In this document: piece by piece, positions 11,090 to 19,216 of the stretch
Layout of the letters: the number at the start of each line of letters is the position of its first letter
How positions within the stretch are numbered: the stretch's first letter is position 1
Assembly (NCBI GenBank): GCA_004020875.1
Contig: SAPZ01000008.1
Span: forward strand, 1-64,000
Direction: 5' to 3'
DNA: 64,000 nt
Source: Mesorhizobium sp.
Lineage (GTDB): Bacteria > Pseudomonadota > Alphaproteobacteria > Rhizobiales > Rhizobiaceae
Position numbers and translations under genes: made by a program
The notes under the pieces: generated by a model
The model's database searches: none
Seen by the model: the letters and a program-made list of their open reading frames with translations, nothing else
Told to the model about the DNA's origin: nothing

Positions 11090-11139
11090 TTAAGGGACTG
11101 TTAATCCGTTTGACTTGGCTTTTTCGCGGGACCTAGGAT
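11090..11139 (+). promoter_or_regulatory. Pilin promoter with a CtrA-type box
   Basis: TTAA-GGGACTG-TTAA at 11090-11104 matches the CtrA consensus TTAA-N7-TTAA exactly. It is followed five bases later by TTGACT (11110-11115) and, 18 bases on, TAGGAT (11134-11139), a credible sigma70-type promoter. It would give a leader of about 80 bases before the first pilin. In Caulobacter the pilin gene is CtrA-activated, so cell-cycle control here is a reasonable inference. Confidence 0.6.
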
Positions 11140-11223
11140 TGAACGTGACGGGGGATGCTTGGGTATGGGGTTCATCCTTAGGCTCGTCTCGTCGGGTTCA
11201 AACCTCCAAAGGGAGAAATTGGC

Positions 11224-11460
11224 ATGAAGAAGCTCATGACGATGGCCCGGCAGTTCCGCGACGATGAAAACGGCGCTGCCATGGTCGAATATTCCATCCT
11301 GGTTGGCATCATCGCCGGCGCGGCGATTCTGGCGATCGTTGCAATCGGCCTCTGGGTCACCGGACGCTTTACGGGCCTGTGCAGTATCCTTAACGGCCAC
11401 GGCATTGTCGCCGGCGGCGGCAATGGCACCTGCAACGCCGCAGCCGGTACCGGCACCTGA
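11224..11460 (+). CDS. Flp-type major pilin 1
   Basis: This 78-residue prepilin has a short basic leader, then DDENGAAMVEYSILVG. This is the Flp motif, with processing expected after the Gly before AAMVEY and the conserved Glu and Tyr at mature positions 5 and 6. A single hydrophobic helix follows (to about residue 50), then a small Gly/Asn-rich tail with two cysteines, probably a disulfide loop. A GGGAGAAATTGGC ribosome binding site precedes the ATG. The product would be cleaved by CpaA and polymerised by TadABC. Confidence 0.95.
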   Translation: MKKLMTMARQFRDDENGAAMVEYSILVGIIAGAAILAIVAIGLWVTGRFTGLCSILNGHGIVAGGGNGTCNAAAGTGT

Positions 11461-11473
11461 GGCTGATAGATCA

Positions 11474-11497
11474 GGCCCGGATCAGCGGGTCCGGGCC
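11474..11497 (+). terminator. Hairpin between the two pilin genes
   Basis: GGCCCGGA pairs with TCCGGGCC across an 8-base loop, followed by GATCTTGGTT rather than a clean T-run. It could be an attenuator or an mRNA-stabilising 3' hairpin that sets the ratio of pilin to downstream messages. Confidence 0.5.
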
Positions 11498-11539
11498 CGA
11501 TCTTGGTTGGGTATCAACCCTTCCGAGCGGAGAGTCAAA

Positions 11540-11758
11540 ATGAGTAAACTCGTCAGTATTGCCGGGCAGTTCCGGGATGATGAAAACGGCGCTGCCATGG
11601 TCGAATATTCGATACTGGTCGGCATCATCGCCGGCGCGGCGATCCTCGCGATCGTTGCGATCGGTCTCTGGGTGAGCGGACGCTTTACGGGCCTGTGTAG
11701 CGTTATGAATAACTCCGGCATCGGCACTTGCAACGCGGCTGCTGGAACTGGAACGTAA
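11540..11758 (+). CDS. Flp-type major pilin 2
   Basis: This 72-residue paralogue of the preceding pilin is nearly identical from the DDENGAAMVEYSILVG processing site through the hydrophobic helix. It differs in the leader and has a shorter tail, also with two cysteines. The ATG at 11540 follows a GGAGAG ribosome binding site; starts further upstream would add pilin-unlike sequence. The tandem arrangement points to a recent duplication. Confidence 0.93.
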   Translation: MSKLVSIAGQFRDDENGAAMVEYSILVGIIAGAAILAIVAIGLWVSGRFTGLCSVMNNSGIGTCNAAAGTGT

Positions 11759-11767
11759 CAATACGTT

Positions 11768-11804
11768 GGGCCCGGATTCTCGGATCTGGGCCCGATCTCG
11801 TTTT
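11768..11804 (+). terminator. Hairpin with T-run after pilin 2
   Basis: GGGCCCGGAT pairs with ATCTGGGCCC (ten pairs, one G-T) around a six-base loop, followed by GATCTCGTTTT. It has the same GGCCCGGAT core as the hairpin after pilin 1, so it was probably duplicated with the gene. It likely causes partial termination before cpaB. Confidence 0.6.
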
Positions 11805-11859
11805 CGCGGTGGGCTGACGCGATCAAAATTGACAGGACTATTTTGGGGTTCTTGGGGCT

Positions 11860-12918
11860 ATGCGCGCAAATACTCTCATCATGATCGTCCTCGCCTGTGT
11901 ATTTGGCGTTCTCGCCGTTGTGCTCGCCAACATCTGGCTTGCGAACCAGCGAAGCGCGATGGCCCAAACGGACAATGTCAAACGCGATACGGTGGTAGTG
12001 GCGGCGGTGGCGCTGAAGTTTGGCGACACGCTGACAGCCGACAAGCTTCAGGAAATTGCCTGGCCGGCAGGCGCAGTCCCGGCCGGCGCCTTCAAGACTG
12101 TCAAGGATCTGCTGGCTGGTCAAGGCAGCAAGCAAGCCCTCCAGACGATCGGCGTCAACGAGCCTGTCCTTGCCGGCAAGATCACTGGCCCGGGCCAACG
12201 CGCAACGCTTTCGGCGGTGCTCGGCGAAGGCATGAAGGCCGTTTCCATCCGGGTCAACGACGTGCTGGGCGTCGCCGGCTTTGTTTTCCCCGGCGACCGG
12301 GTCGATGTGCTGCTGACGCGCACGACCCAGGACGCCGGCGTGCAGAAGAGTTTTGTCGATGTGCTGCTGCAGAGTGTCAAGGTTCTTGCCGTCGACCAGG
12401 TCGCGGACGAGAGCAAGGACAGCCCGCTTGTGGTGAAAGCAGTCACAGTCGAGGTTAATACCAAGGACGCGCAGAAATTGACCCTTGCCGCCGGCGCAGG
12501 CCAGTTGTCGCTGGCGCTTCGACAAGCTGCTGCCAGCAAGGGCGAAGAGACGGAACGCGTTACGCTTTCGGATTTGACCGGCGACACGCCGGAGGATGTC
12601 GCCAAACGGCAGGCTGAACTTAAGAGGCAGAAGGCCGCAGAGGCAGCAGCCGAGGCTGACCGCAAGCGCGCCGAGGACGAGCGCAGGCGTTCGGACGAAA
12701 AGATCGCCGGCCTGGCCCAGGCCGTGGAAAAGGTGGGCAGCCAGATCGACCAACTGAGCAAAGTGAAGCCCACGCCAGCTGTGGCGCCCGCACCACAAGT
12801 GCAGGAAGTTGTAAAGGAAGTGGTTAAATATGTGCAGCCAGAGCCTCCGGCCCGAGCTACAATCGGCGTCTTCCGCGGCGTGAAGCTTGAAACATACGAC
12901 GTGCCGCGACAGAGATAG
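11860..12918 (+). CDS. cpaB: Flp pilus assembly protein CpaB/RcpC
   Basis: This 352-residue protein has an N-terminal signal anchor (residues 6-28), then a SAF-like domain from about 45 to 110 (VVVAAVALKFGDTLTADKL). The RcpC/CpaB core follows, with the FVFPGDRVDVLLTR motif typical of the family. Residues 240-295 are a highly charged Ala/Lys/Glu/Arg helix, a probable coiled coil, and the C-terminus is Pro/Val-rich. CpaB is thought to sit in the periplasm and help the secretin; the coiled-coil tail is longer than the minimal family form. Confidence 0.92.
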   Translation: MRANTLIMIVLACVFGVLAVVLANIWLANQRSAMAQTDNVKRDTVVVAAVALKFGDTLTADKLQEIAWPAGAVPAGAFKTVKDLLAGQGSKQALQTIGVNEPVLAGKITGPGQRATLSAVLGEGMKAVSIRVNDVLGVAGFVFPGDRVDVLLTRTTQDAGVQKSFVDVLLQSVKVLAVDQVADESKDSPLVVKAVTVEVNTKDAQKLTLAAGAGQLSLALRQAAASKGEETERVTLSDLTGDTPEDVAKRQAELKRQKAAEAAAEADRKRAEDERRRSDEKIAGLAQAVEKVGSQIDQLSKVKPTPAVAPAPQVQEVVKEVVKYVQPEPPARATIGVFRGVKLETYDVPRQR

Positions 12919-12975
12919 CCAACGGCGCATTCGGATTGAGAGGATCCGGGTGGGTCCGCAAGGGGGACAACCTAG

Positions 12976-14421
12976 ATGCGAATTTATCGGGGATCGCTGG
13001 CTGCTGTCGTTCTGGCGTTGTCCTGTGTTGTGTTGCCGTTGAGCTCCAGGGTTCATGCCGCCGACCGGTTCATCGACGTATCGAGCCCATCGCTGCACCG
13101 CGTCTTCGTGCCCGTGTCCCAGTCCGCAACGATCCAGGTAAACGCCACGCTGGGCGACATCGTGGTCGGTGACGAGAAGATAGCGGATGCGCAGCCCATG
13201 ACCGACAAGACGCTCTACATCATCGGTAAGGCCGTCGGCACCACCACCGTCAATCTGTTTTCCGAGGACAAGAAATCGCTGGGCGCCATCCAGATCGAGG
13301 TCGGCCAGGACGTCAGCGACATGGCGGCAGCAATCCGCCAGGTGGCGCCGAAGGCGCACATCGAGATCGGCTCGATCAACGGCAAGGTTCGACTGAGCGG
13401 CCACGTCAAGGATGCTGCAACGCTGGCGCAGATCGTAGAGGTCACCCAGCAATATGGTCCGGACGCCATTATCAATGCCGTCACCATCGACGACAGTCAA
13501 CAAGTCAATCTTTCGGTTCGCATCCTCGAGGCAAGCCGCAATGCCGGCCGCGATCTTGGCGTGTCATTCAAGAGCACGAATAGAGACGGCTCCACAAAAG
13601 TCGGAACCGGCATTGCCGCGGTTGATAAGGAAGGAGTAGTACTCGGATCGGGTACTTTGCTCAGTGGTCTTCTGTCCAATGCCAGTCCGTTCGGAGCGCT
13701 GCTTACGCGCGTCATCGACAGCAATGTTAAATTGGACTTATATATCGAGGCGCTCGAAGCGAAGGGCGTGGTGCGCACGCTGGCCGAACCGAACCTCACC
13801 ACGGTTTCCGGCGAGACCGCCAGCTTCAACGCCGGTGGTGAAGTCCCTATCCGCACCGTTGGCGCTTTGGGTCAGGTTCAAATCGATTACAAGCAATTCG
13901 GCGTGGCCCTGAACTTCACGCCCACGGTCCTGGACGACGGAAAGATCCACATGAAGCTGGCGCCCGAAGTCAGTGACGTGACTGACTTCACGCCCGCCGG
14001 CGATCCGATCTTCACCAGCCGCAAGCTGCAGACCGTGGTCGATCTGCGCGACGGCCAGAGCTTCGCGGTTGGCGGACTGCTCCAAAGCAAGAACACCAGG
14101 CTGCAGGAGCAGGTGCCTTGGCTCGGCCAGGTTCCGATCGTCGGCGCGCTGTTCAGGAATTCGAGCACGCAGAAGAAAGAGACCGAGCTGGTCGTCATCG
14201 TCACGCCGCATCTCGTGCGGCCGGTGAAGCCCGGCGAGCAACTAGCGACGCCTTTCGACAAGACGAAGCCGGCCAACGATCCGGAGCTTTTCCTGCTCGG
14301 CCAGCTCGAGGTCAACAAGGACATGATCCGCATGTACGAGCATGGCGAGGGCGTCACCGGGCCTTACGGCCACATGCTGGATGTGAAATCGAAGGACAAG
14401 CTGGTCTATGTCAAGAAATAA
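12976..14421 (+). CDS. cpaC: Outer-membrane secretin of the Tad system (CpaC/RcpA)
   Basis: This 481-residue protein has a signal peptide ending near VHAADRF. A pilus-formation N-terminal domain follows (residues 35-105), then a BON-like region (110-165), then the secretin homology domain with GVVRTLAEPNLTTVSGE, FNAGGEVPI and the closing TELVVIVTPHLVRP near residues 395-408. It would form the outer-membrane channel for the Flp pilus. A ribosome binding site AAGGGGG precedes the ATG, and the 3' end overlaps the next gene by 14 bases. Confidence 0.95.
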   Translation: MRIYRGSLAAVVLALSCVVLPLSSRVHAADRFIDVSSPSLHRVFVPVSQSATIQVNATLGDIVVGDEKIADAQPMTDKTLYIIGKAVGTTTVNLFSEDKKSLGAIQIEVGQDVSDMAAAIRQVAPKAHIEIGSINGKVRLSGHVKDAATLAQIVEVTQQYGPDAIINAVTIDDSQQVNLSVRILEASRNAGRDLGVSFKSTNRDGSTKVGTGIAAVDKEGVVLGSGTLLSGLLSNASPFGALLTRVIDSNVKLDLYIEALEAKGVVRTLAEPNLTTVSGETASFNAGGEVPIRTVGALGQVQIDYKQFGVALNFTPTVLDDGKIHMKLAPEVSDVTDFTPAGDPIFTSRKLQTVVDLRDGQSFAVGGLLQSKNTRLQEQVPWLGQVPIVGALFRNSSTQKKETELVVIVTPHLVRPVKPGEQLATPFDKTKPANDPELFLLGQLEVNKDMIRMYEHGEGVTGPYGHMLDVKSKDKLVYVKK

Positions 14422-14710
14422 GCTCCTACTCGTCCTTCTCGGCACCGGCCTGCTTGCGGGCTGCGCGGCGGACTATCTGCACAATTACGACACGATGACG
14501 CTGGCTTCGGGCGACACGCAGAATGCCAATCAGCTGCTGCAGACGGTCGATCCCTACAATCCAGCTTCGAACAACACGAAGATCGAGGGCGATGGCGCGC
14601 GGTCTGTTGGGGTCATCCAGAAGTACAAGATTCCGCCAACTCCGCCGGCAACGACAACAAACATGACAGTTAACACCACCAGCCCGGCGGCGGGCACGAG
14701 CACGCAGTGA
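14408..14710 (+). CDS. Small lipoprotein at the CpaD position of the tad operon
   Basis: This 100-residue protein has a lipobox LLAGC at residues 15-19 and a short mature domain (about 60 residues with DTMTLASGDTQNANQLLQ) ending in a Pro/Thr-rich tail. It overlaps cpaC by 14 bases in another frame and is clearly part of the operon. Its place matches CpaD/RcpB of other Tad loci, but it is about half the usual length and I cannot confirm homology. It may be a reduced pilotin-like protein of the secretin. No separate CpaD gene is present in the window. Confidence 0.75.
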   Translation: MSRNKLLLVLLGTGLLAGCAADYLHNYDTMTLASGDTQNANQLLQTVDPYNPASNNTKIEGDGARSVGVIQKYKIPPTPPATTTNMTVNTTSPAAGTSTQ

Positions 14711-14778
14711 ACTAAGCGAAAGGAAGCGGTGTATCGGGCAAGCGAGGAGCCCGAGACGAAAGGGTAAGGGGTAGGGCC

Positions 14779-16308
14779 ATGTTGCGAACCATTCACGCAT
14801 TCTGGCACGACCAAAGGGGACTGGCGCTGATCCTCGTCAGCATAATGCTGCCGGCTATCATGGGTTTGTCCCTTCTGGCGATCGACATGAGCCGGATGAA
14901 CAATCTGCACAATGACCTGCAGAAGGGAACCGATGCCCTGGCTCTGGCGGCCGCAGCCGAACTGAACGGCAGGTCAGACGCCTGGACCCGCGCCGAGAAT
15001 GCTCTAACCAACCTCGTTGCGAACAACACAACTTTCTCCAATGCGAATGGCGGTGTCGTTTCGCTGACAACCGGGAATGGCGCTGCCACAGTAGATCCGA
15101 CATATGCCGCCTGCCGGTCCCAGGGGCAGGTATCGTGGTGCTTCCTTGCGAGCATTCCGGCAAGCGACGCAAGTCCGGTCACCTCAGCCAACTATGCGGC
15201 CTCACCGACTGTAACCCGGTTCATTCAGGTGAAGGCGCAACCGGAGACGTTCAGCGCGATATTTCCGGTTTCGATCGCTTCGTCTGGCGGTTCGACAGAC
15301 ACCAGCTACAACATCAGCGCCGTTTCAGTGGCCGGCTTCACCTCGGGCGTCTGCAACTACACTCCGGTGTTTATCTGCAACCCGTTCGAGATGGTGAATG
15401 GCACCAACACTGCCGGCGGCGCCACGCTCGAACAGGCTGTGTCCGATCCTGCTATCCACCGACGCCTTATCGAACTTCGCCTAGTCGGAAACAACGCGGC
15501 CTATGGCCCCGGCAATTTCGGCTTCCTGCAACCGCCGGACGGAGTCGGCAATGGCGCCCAGGCACTCGCCCAGACGATCGCAACGTCGAAACCCCTCGGC
15601 TGCTATTCCACCCAGGGCGTAAGCACAAAGACTGGCCAGAACAATGGTCCGGTGCAGGATGCCTTCAACGTCCGTTTCGGCATCAACGCCAGCGGCAATG
15701 CCTTCAACAGTGCGGAGTACGGACCGGCCACGAATGTTCGCATGGGAGCCTCGACCAGCGGCAATGGCAACCAGTGCCCCAGCTACAATAAGCTGACGTT
15801 CAACGCGACCGGGAATATGGGCCTGCCCAATGACGCGACGACCCCATATATGGGCGGGCACATGGGCGATGGGAACTGGGATCTCTCCACCTACTGGAGC
15901 ACCAATTTCCAAAGCACCACTCATCCATCCGCCTGGGACACGACAAAGCCGACCCGATACCAGGTCTACAAATACGAGATGGCGAACAATCTCGTTGGAC
16001 ACGCTTCCAACGGCGGCGAGGTGGGCACGCCGCCAAGTGCCTGCCTGGCGCCGGTCACGACCGTCGATCGCCGCCTGCTCTACGGCGCGATCCTGAACTG
16101 CAATGCGCTGCAGGCCGCAGGAAACAATCTCAGCGGCAATAGCACCAACCTTCCTGTCGAAGCCTTTGCCAGCTTCTTCATCACCCAGCCTGTCTCGGGC
16201 GCGAACAACGGAGGGTCTGTATTCGTCGAGCTTGTCGACATTACCGGGCGCGGGGGATCGGGAACGCTCGACAACTTCCTGCGCGATGAAGCGCAGCTCT
16301 ATCGGTGA
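14779..16308 (+). CDS. TadG-like pilus-associated protein
   Basis: This 509-residue protein opens with the TadG/Tad-domain signature: a short charged stretch, then DQRGLALILVSIMLPAIMG. It continues with LAIDMSRMNNLHNDLQ and a DALALAAAAEL helix, as in putative Flp-associated proteins anchored by one N-terminal helix. The rest is a large periplasmic Asn/Thr/Gly-rich domain with several cysteines and no von Willebrand A motif that I can see. Its function in Tad systems is probably as a minor or tip-associated component. Confidence 0.85.
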   Translation: MLRTIHAFWHDQRGLALILVSIMLPAIMGLSLLAIDMSRMNNLHNDLQKGTDALALAAAAELNGRSDAWTRAENALTNLVANNTTFSNANGGVVSLTTGNGAATVDPTYAACRSQGQVSWCFLASIPASDASPVTSANYAASPTVTRFIQVKAQPETFSAIFPVSIASSGGSTDTSYNISAVSVAGFTSGVCNYTPVFICNPFEMVNGTNTAGGATLEQAVSDPAIHRRLIELRLVGNNAAYGPGNFGFLQPPDGVGNGAQALAQTIATSKPLGCYSTQGVSTKTGQNNGPVQDAFNVRFGINASGNAFNSAEYGPATNVRMGASTSGNGNQCPSYNKLTFNATGNMGLPNDATTPYMGGHMGDGNWDLSTYWSTNFQSTTHPSAWDTTKPTRYQVYKYEMANNLVGHASNGGEVGTPPSACLAPVTTVDRRLLYGAILNCNALQAAGNNLSGNSTNLPVEAFASFFITQPVSGANNGGSVFVELVDITGRGGSGTLDNFLRDEAQLYR

Positions 16309-16313
16309 CAGCC

Positions 16314-16856
16314 ATGTTGATGCTGCTCTCCCGAACACTGAGGCGTTTTCGCACCGATCAACGGGGCACGGTGCTCATTGAAATGGCAATCGTGGGCCCG
16401 CTGATGTTGTTTCTGTCGGCGGGCGTGTTCGAGTTCGGCAACCTCATTCATGACAAGTTGCTGATGGAAGCAGGCCTCATTGACGGAGCGCGTTTCGCCG
16501 CCCGCTGCAACAGCCAAATCTACACGGATGCTGGACTTGCGGCGATCGACTGTGCCGATCTCGCCAAGAACATCACCGTGTTTGGCAATGTGGCGGGGAC
16601 AGCACCAGCCCGTATCAACGGCTGGCAAAAAGCAGATGTCACGATCAGTATCGCCGACCCGGCCACCTGCAAAAATGCAATCGATCCCAACACGGGGACG
16701 GTCCTCTACCTGTCGACGACATCGCAGGTCTGCATTGTAACCGCCTCAGGCACCTACGCTTACGGCAACCTCGACAGTGCTGGATTGCTGTCGCTGCTCA
16801 GCCTCACGGGCGTAACGCTTGGCGCCAGTCATCAGGAGCGGTTGATCCGGTTCTGA
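16314..16856 (+). CDS. TadE-like minor pseudopilin 1
   Basis: This 180-residue protein has the TadE signature: DQRGTVLIEMAIVGPLMLFL at residues 16-35 with the Glu that prepilin-peptidase substrates carry, then a conserved FEFGNLI and GARFAARC. The C-terminal half is a small periplasmic domain with cysteines. ATG at 16314 is chosen; a GTG at 16305 would overlap the previous stop and add three residues. Its stop overlaps the start of the next gene by one base. Confidence 0.88.
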   Translation: MLMLLSRTLRRFRTDQRGTVLIEMAIVGPLMLFLSAGVFEFGNLIHDKLLMEAGLIDGARFAARCNSQIYTDAGLAAIDCADLAKNITVFGNVAGTAPARINGWQKADVTISIADPATCKNAIDPNTGTVLYLSTTSQVCIVTASGTYAYGNLDSAGLLSLLSLTGVTLGASHQERLIRF

Positions 16857-17494
16857 TGATGCTGAAACGATTCATAGATTTAGAGGACGGGGCAACGATG
16901 GTCGAAATGGCCATCGCACTGACGCTCCTGCTGACGTTGACGCTGGGTTTCGTCGACTTCGGCTACGCTTTTTATCAATGGAATGCGGCAACCAAGGCGG
17001 TGCAGGTCGGGGCCAGGCTTGCCTCCATCTCTGATCCCGTGGCTTCGGCCCTTGCAAACGCGGCACCAATTGCGAATCCGGGCGCCCCAGTCGTCGCGGG
17101 AGCGTATGGGCCATTTGTATGCACCTACAACAACGCGGGTACCGGCTCTTGCACCAACGGCGGCACCTTCAATGCTGCCGCGTTCAGCCTGATATTCCGT
17201 GGCGACACGGCAAACACAAATGACGACGCCTGCCCTATGCCGGTCAACCAGAGGCCAGGCATGTGTCAGTTCTTCCCAGGCCTACAGCGACAGAATGTCG
17301 TGGTAACCTACGCAGCCACTGGCCTCGGCTATCAGACGCGACTGGGCGGCCCGGTGCCGACCATCAGCGTCAGTCTGCAGAACGTCAACTTTCAGTTCTT
17401 CTTCCTGGGCGGCCTGCTCGGGTTCGGCAACATCACCATGCCCTCCATGCTGAGTACAGTAACGGGTGAAGATTTAAAGAGTACATCACCATGA
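16856..17494 (+). CDS. TadE/TadF-like minor pseudopilin 2
   Basis: This 212-residue paralogue has LEDGATMVEMAIALTLLLTL at residues 9-28, the Glu and hydrophobic helix of a prepilin-like protein, followed by FVDFGYAFYQWNAATKAVQVGAR, typical of TadE/TadF. The periplasmic part has cysteines and ends in a Phe-rich hydrophobic stretch. It overlaps the cpaE start by four bases, so the pseudopilins and cpaE are translated together. Confidence 0.88.
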   Translation: MMLKRFIDLEDGATMVEMAIALTLLLTLTLGFVDFGYAFYQWNAATKAVQVGARLASISDPVASALANAAPIANPGAPVVAGAYGPFVCTYNNAGTGSCTNGGTFNAAAFSLIFRGDTANTNDDACPMPVNQRPGMCQFFPGLQRQNVVVTYAATGLGYQTRLGGPVPTISVSLQNVNFQFFFLGGLLGFGNITMPSMLSTVTGEDLKSTSP

Positions 17495-18654
17495 ACGCCA
17501 TCGACACCAGAGTTCTGCCTACCAAGCGAAAGCAGGTGGCGCTGTTTTCCGCCGATGCGAATTTCAAGCGCGATGTGGCGACACGGCTCGACGCGCTGGC
17601 GATCTATGACGTCAGGGTGTCGGATGCGGCGGAGTTCCTGAAGGGGCCACCTGCCGACAGCCGGCCCGGCATCATCATCCTCGATCTCGGCAATGGCGAG
17701 TTGCTCGGCAACCCGGCGATTGTCGAGGCGCGCGCGGCCTGGGCCTCGGTGCCGCTGATCGCAATCTCCGACGAGCTCACCTCCGAGCAGACGCGCGTGC
17801 TGGTGCGCATGAACGCGTCCGACTGGCTGCACAAGCCGCTCGACGCCAAGGAACTGCTCAACGCCGTCACTTTCCACGACACGGGCAGCCAGGGCACCAA
17901 GAGCCGCATCATCACCTTCATCGCCGCCAGTGGCGGCGCGGGCGCCACCACGCTGGCGATCTCGGCGGCGGAGTATCTGGCCTCGAAGTCGGCAGAGCGG
18001 GCGGCCTCGACCTGCCTCGTCGATCTCGACTTCCAGAGCGCCAATTGCGGCGCCTATCTCAACCAGTTCAACCAGTTCGACCTCTCCGGCATCATCGCCC
18101 AGCCGGACCGGCTCGATGTCGAGCTGATGGACGTCATCAAGCTGTCGCGGCCGTCGGGCCTCACGCTCTATTCCTTCGAGCGGCCGCAACTGCCATTCGA
18201 GCCGCACGGTGCCGACTTCGTCTTCCGGCTGCTCGATCTCGTCGCCTACCGCTTCGACGACATCGTGATCGACCTGCCCAACATCGAGACGCCGTGGCAC
18301 GATTCAGTGCTGCGCACGAGCGACGAGATCTTCATCGTCTTCGAGCTCAACGTCGCTTCGCTCAGGCAAGGCAAGCGGCTCTACACGAAGATCCGCGAAT
18401 TGCGCGGCAACAAGGTGAGCATCACGCTGGTCGCCAACAAGCACAAGCGCAAATGGTTCGGCAACCACTTCTCGCGCAGCGAGCTAGAGAAGATCTTCAA
18501 GGCACCGCATATCAAGTCGCTGGCGTTGGACAATGCGCTCTTGGCCGACGCGCTGAATCGCGCCATCCTGCCTTCCGAGGTGGATGGACGAGCGCGTTTC
18601 AACAAGGACCTCAAGCGCATGTTCAAGGAACGGCTGGACAATGCGCAGCGCTAG
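17491..18654 (+). CDS. cpaE: Pilus localisation ATPase-like protein CpaE/TadZ
   Basis: This 387-residue protein has an N-terminal atypical receiver-like domain (residues 14-130, with IIILDLGNGE and LIAISDE) and a ParA/MinD-type domain from about 138. The P-loop position reads SGGAGATT (147-154), lacking the lysines of a true deviant Walker A motif, as in other TadZ/CpaE proteins. DLDFQSANCG follows. CpaE/TadZ marks the pole or site of Tad assembly. It is the last recognised tad gene of the rightward arm. Confidence 0.92.
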   Translation: MNAIDTRVLPTKRKQVALFSADANFKRDVATRLDALAIYDVRVSDAAEFLKGPPADSRPGIIILDLGNGELLGNPAIVEARAAWASVPLIAISDELTSEQTRVLVRMNASDWLHKPLDAKELLNAVTFHDTGSQGTKSRIITFIAASGGAGATTLAISAAEYLASKSAERAASTCLVDLDFQSANCGAYLNQFNQFDLSGIIAQPDRLDVELMDVIKLSRPSGLTLYSFERPQLPFEPHGADFVFRLLDLVAYRFDDIVIDLPNIETPWHDSVLRTSDEIFIVFELNVASLRQGKRLYTKIRELRGNKVSITLVANKHKRKWFGNHFSRSELEKIFKAPHIKSLALDNALLADALNRAILPSEVDGRARFNKDLKRMFKERLDNAQR

Positions 18655-19216
18655 GCGCCGCTCCGCCACGCATTTTGTGGCCGCTTGCCTGATTGGCATT
18701 GCGTCGATGTCGATCTGCGATTTCGCGCAAGCCGCATCGGGCCCGCCACCCCTTCCCGCCATGGGCCCAAGCCTGCGCAAGACGGTCGCCTTCCAAACCG
18801 GCGAGCAGCCAGGAACGATCATCATCCACAAAAATGAAAAGGCGCTTTATCTGGTGACCGGCCAAGGCCAAGCCCTGCGCTACCAGATAAGCGTCGGCCG
18901 CGACGGTTTCGGCTGGACCGGGACGGTCAAGGTTGCATCGAAAACCGAATGGCCGGAATGGCGCCCGCCCAAGGAAATGCGCGCGCGCCAACCGGAACTG
19001 CCGGCGATGGTGCCGGCCGGTCCCTACAATCCGCTCGGCGCCAGGGCGCTCTATCTTTCGCGCGACGGGCGCGACACGCTCTATCGCATCCATGGCACCA
19101 ACGATCCCAAGGGCGTCGGTTTCGACGGCACGTCCGGATGCTTCCGGCTGACGAACACCGATGTGATCGATCTCTTCAAGCGCGTCGCGGTGGGCGCAAA
19201 GGTGGTGGTTGAATGA
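18641..19216 (+). CDS. Exported L,D-transpeptidase (YkuD/ErfK family) coupled to the tad operon
   Basis: This 191-residue protein starts at an ATG that overlaps the cpaE stop by 14 bases. The signal peptide ends near AQAASG (residue 33). The YkuD domain carries its active-site His151 in YRIHGTND and catalytic Cys167 in GTSGCFRLTN, so it looks active. Such enzymes make 3-3 peptidoglycan crosslinks or attach proteins to the wall. The overlap with cpaE and with the next gene suggests it is made together with the pilus machine, perhaps to open or reinforce the wall around it; that link is inferred. Confidence 0.88.
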   Translation: MRSARRRSATHFVAACLIGIASMSICDFAQAASGPPPLPAMGPSLRKTVAFQTGEQPGTIIIHKNEKALYLVTGQGQALRYQISVGRDGFGWTGTVKVASKTEWPEWRPPKEMRARQPELPAMVPAGPYNPLGARALYLSRDGRDTLYRIHGTNDPKGVGFDGTSGCFRLTNTDVIDLFKRVAVGAKVVVE

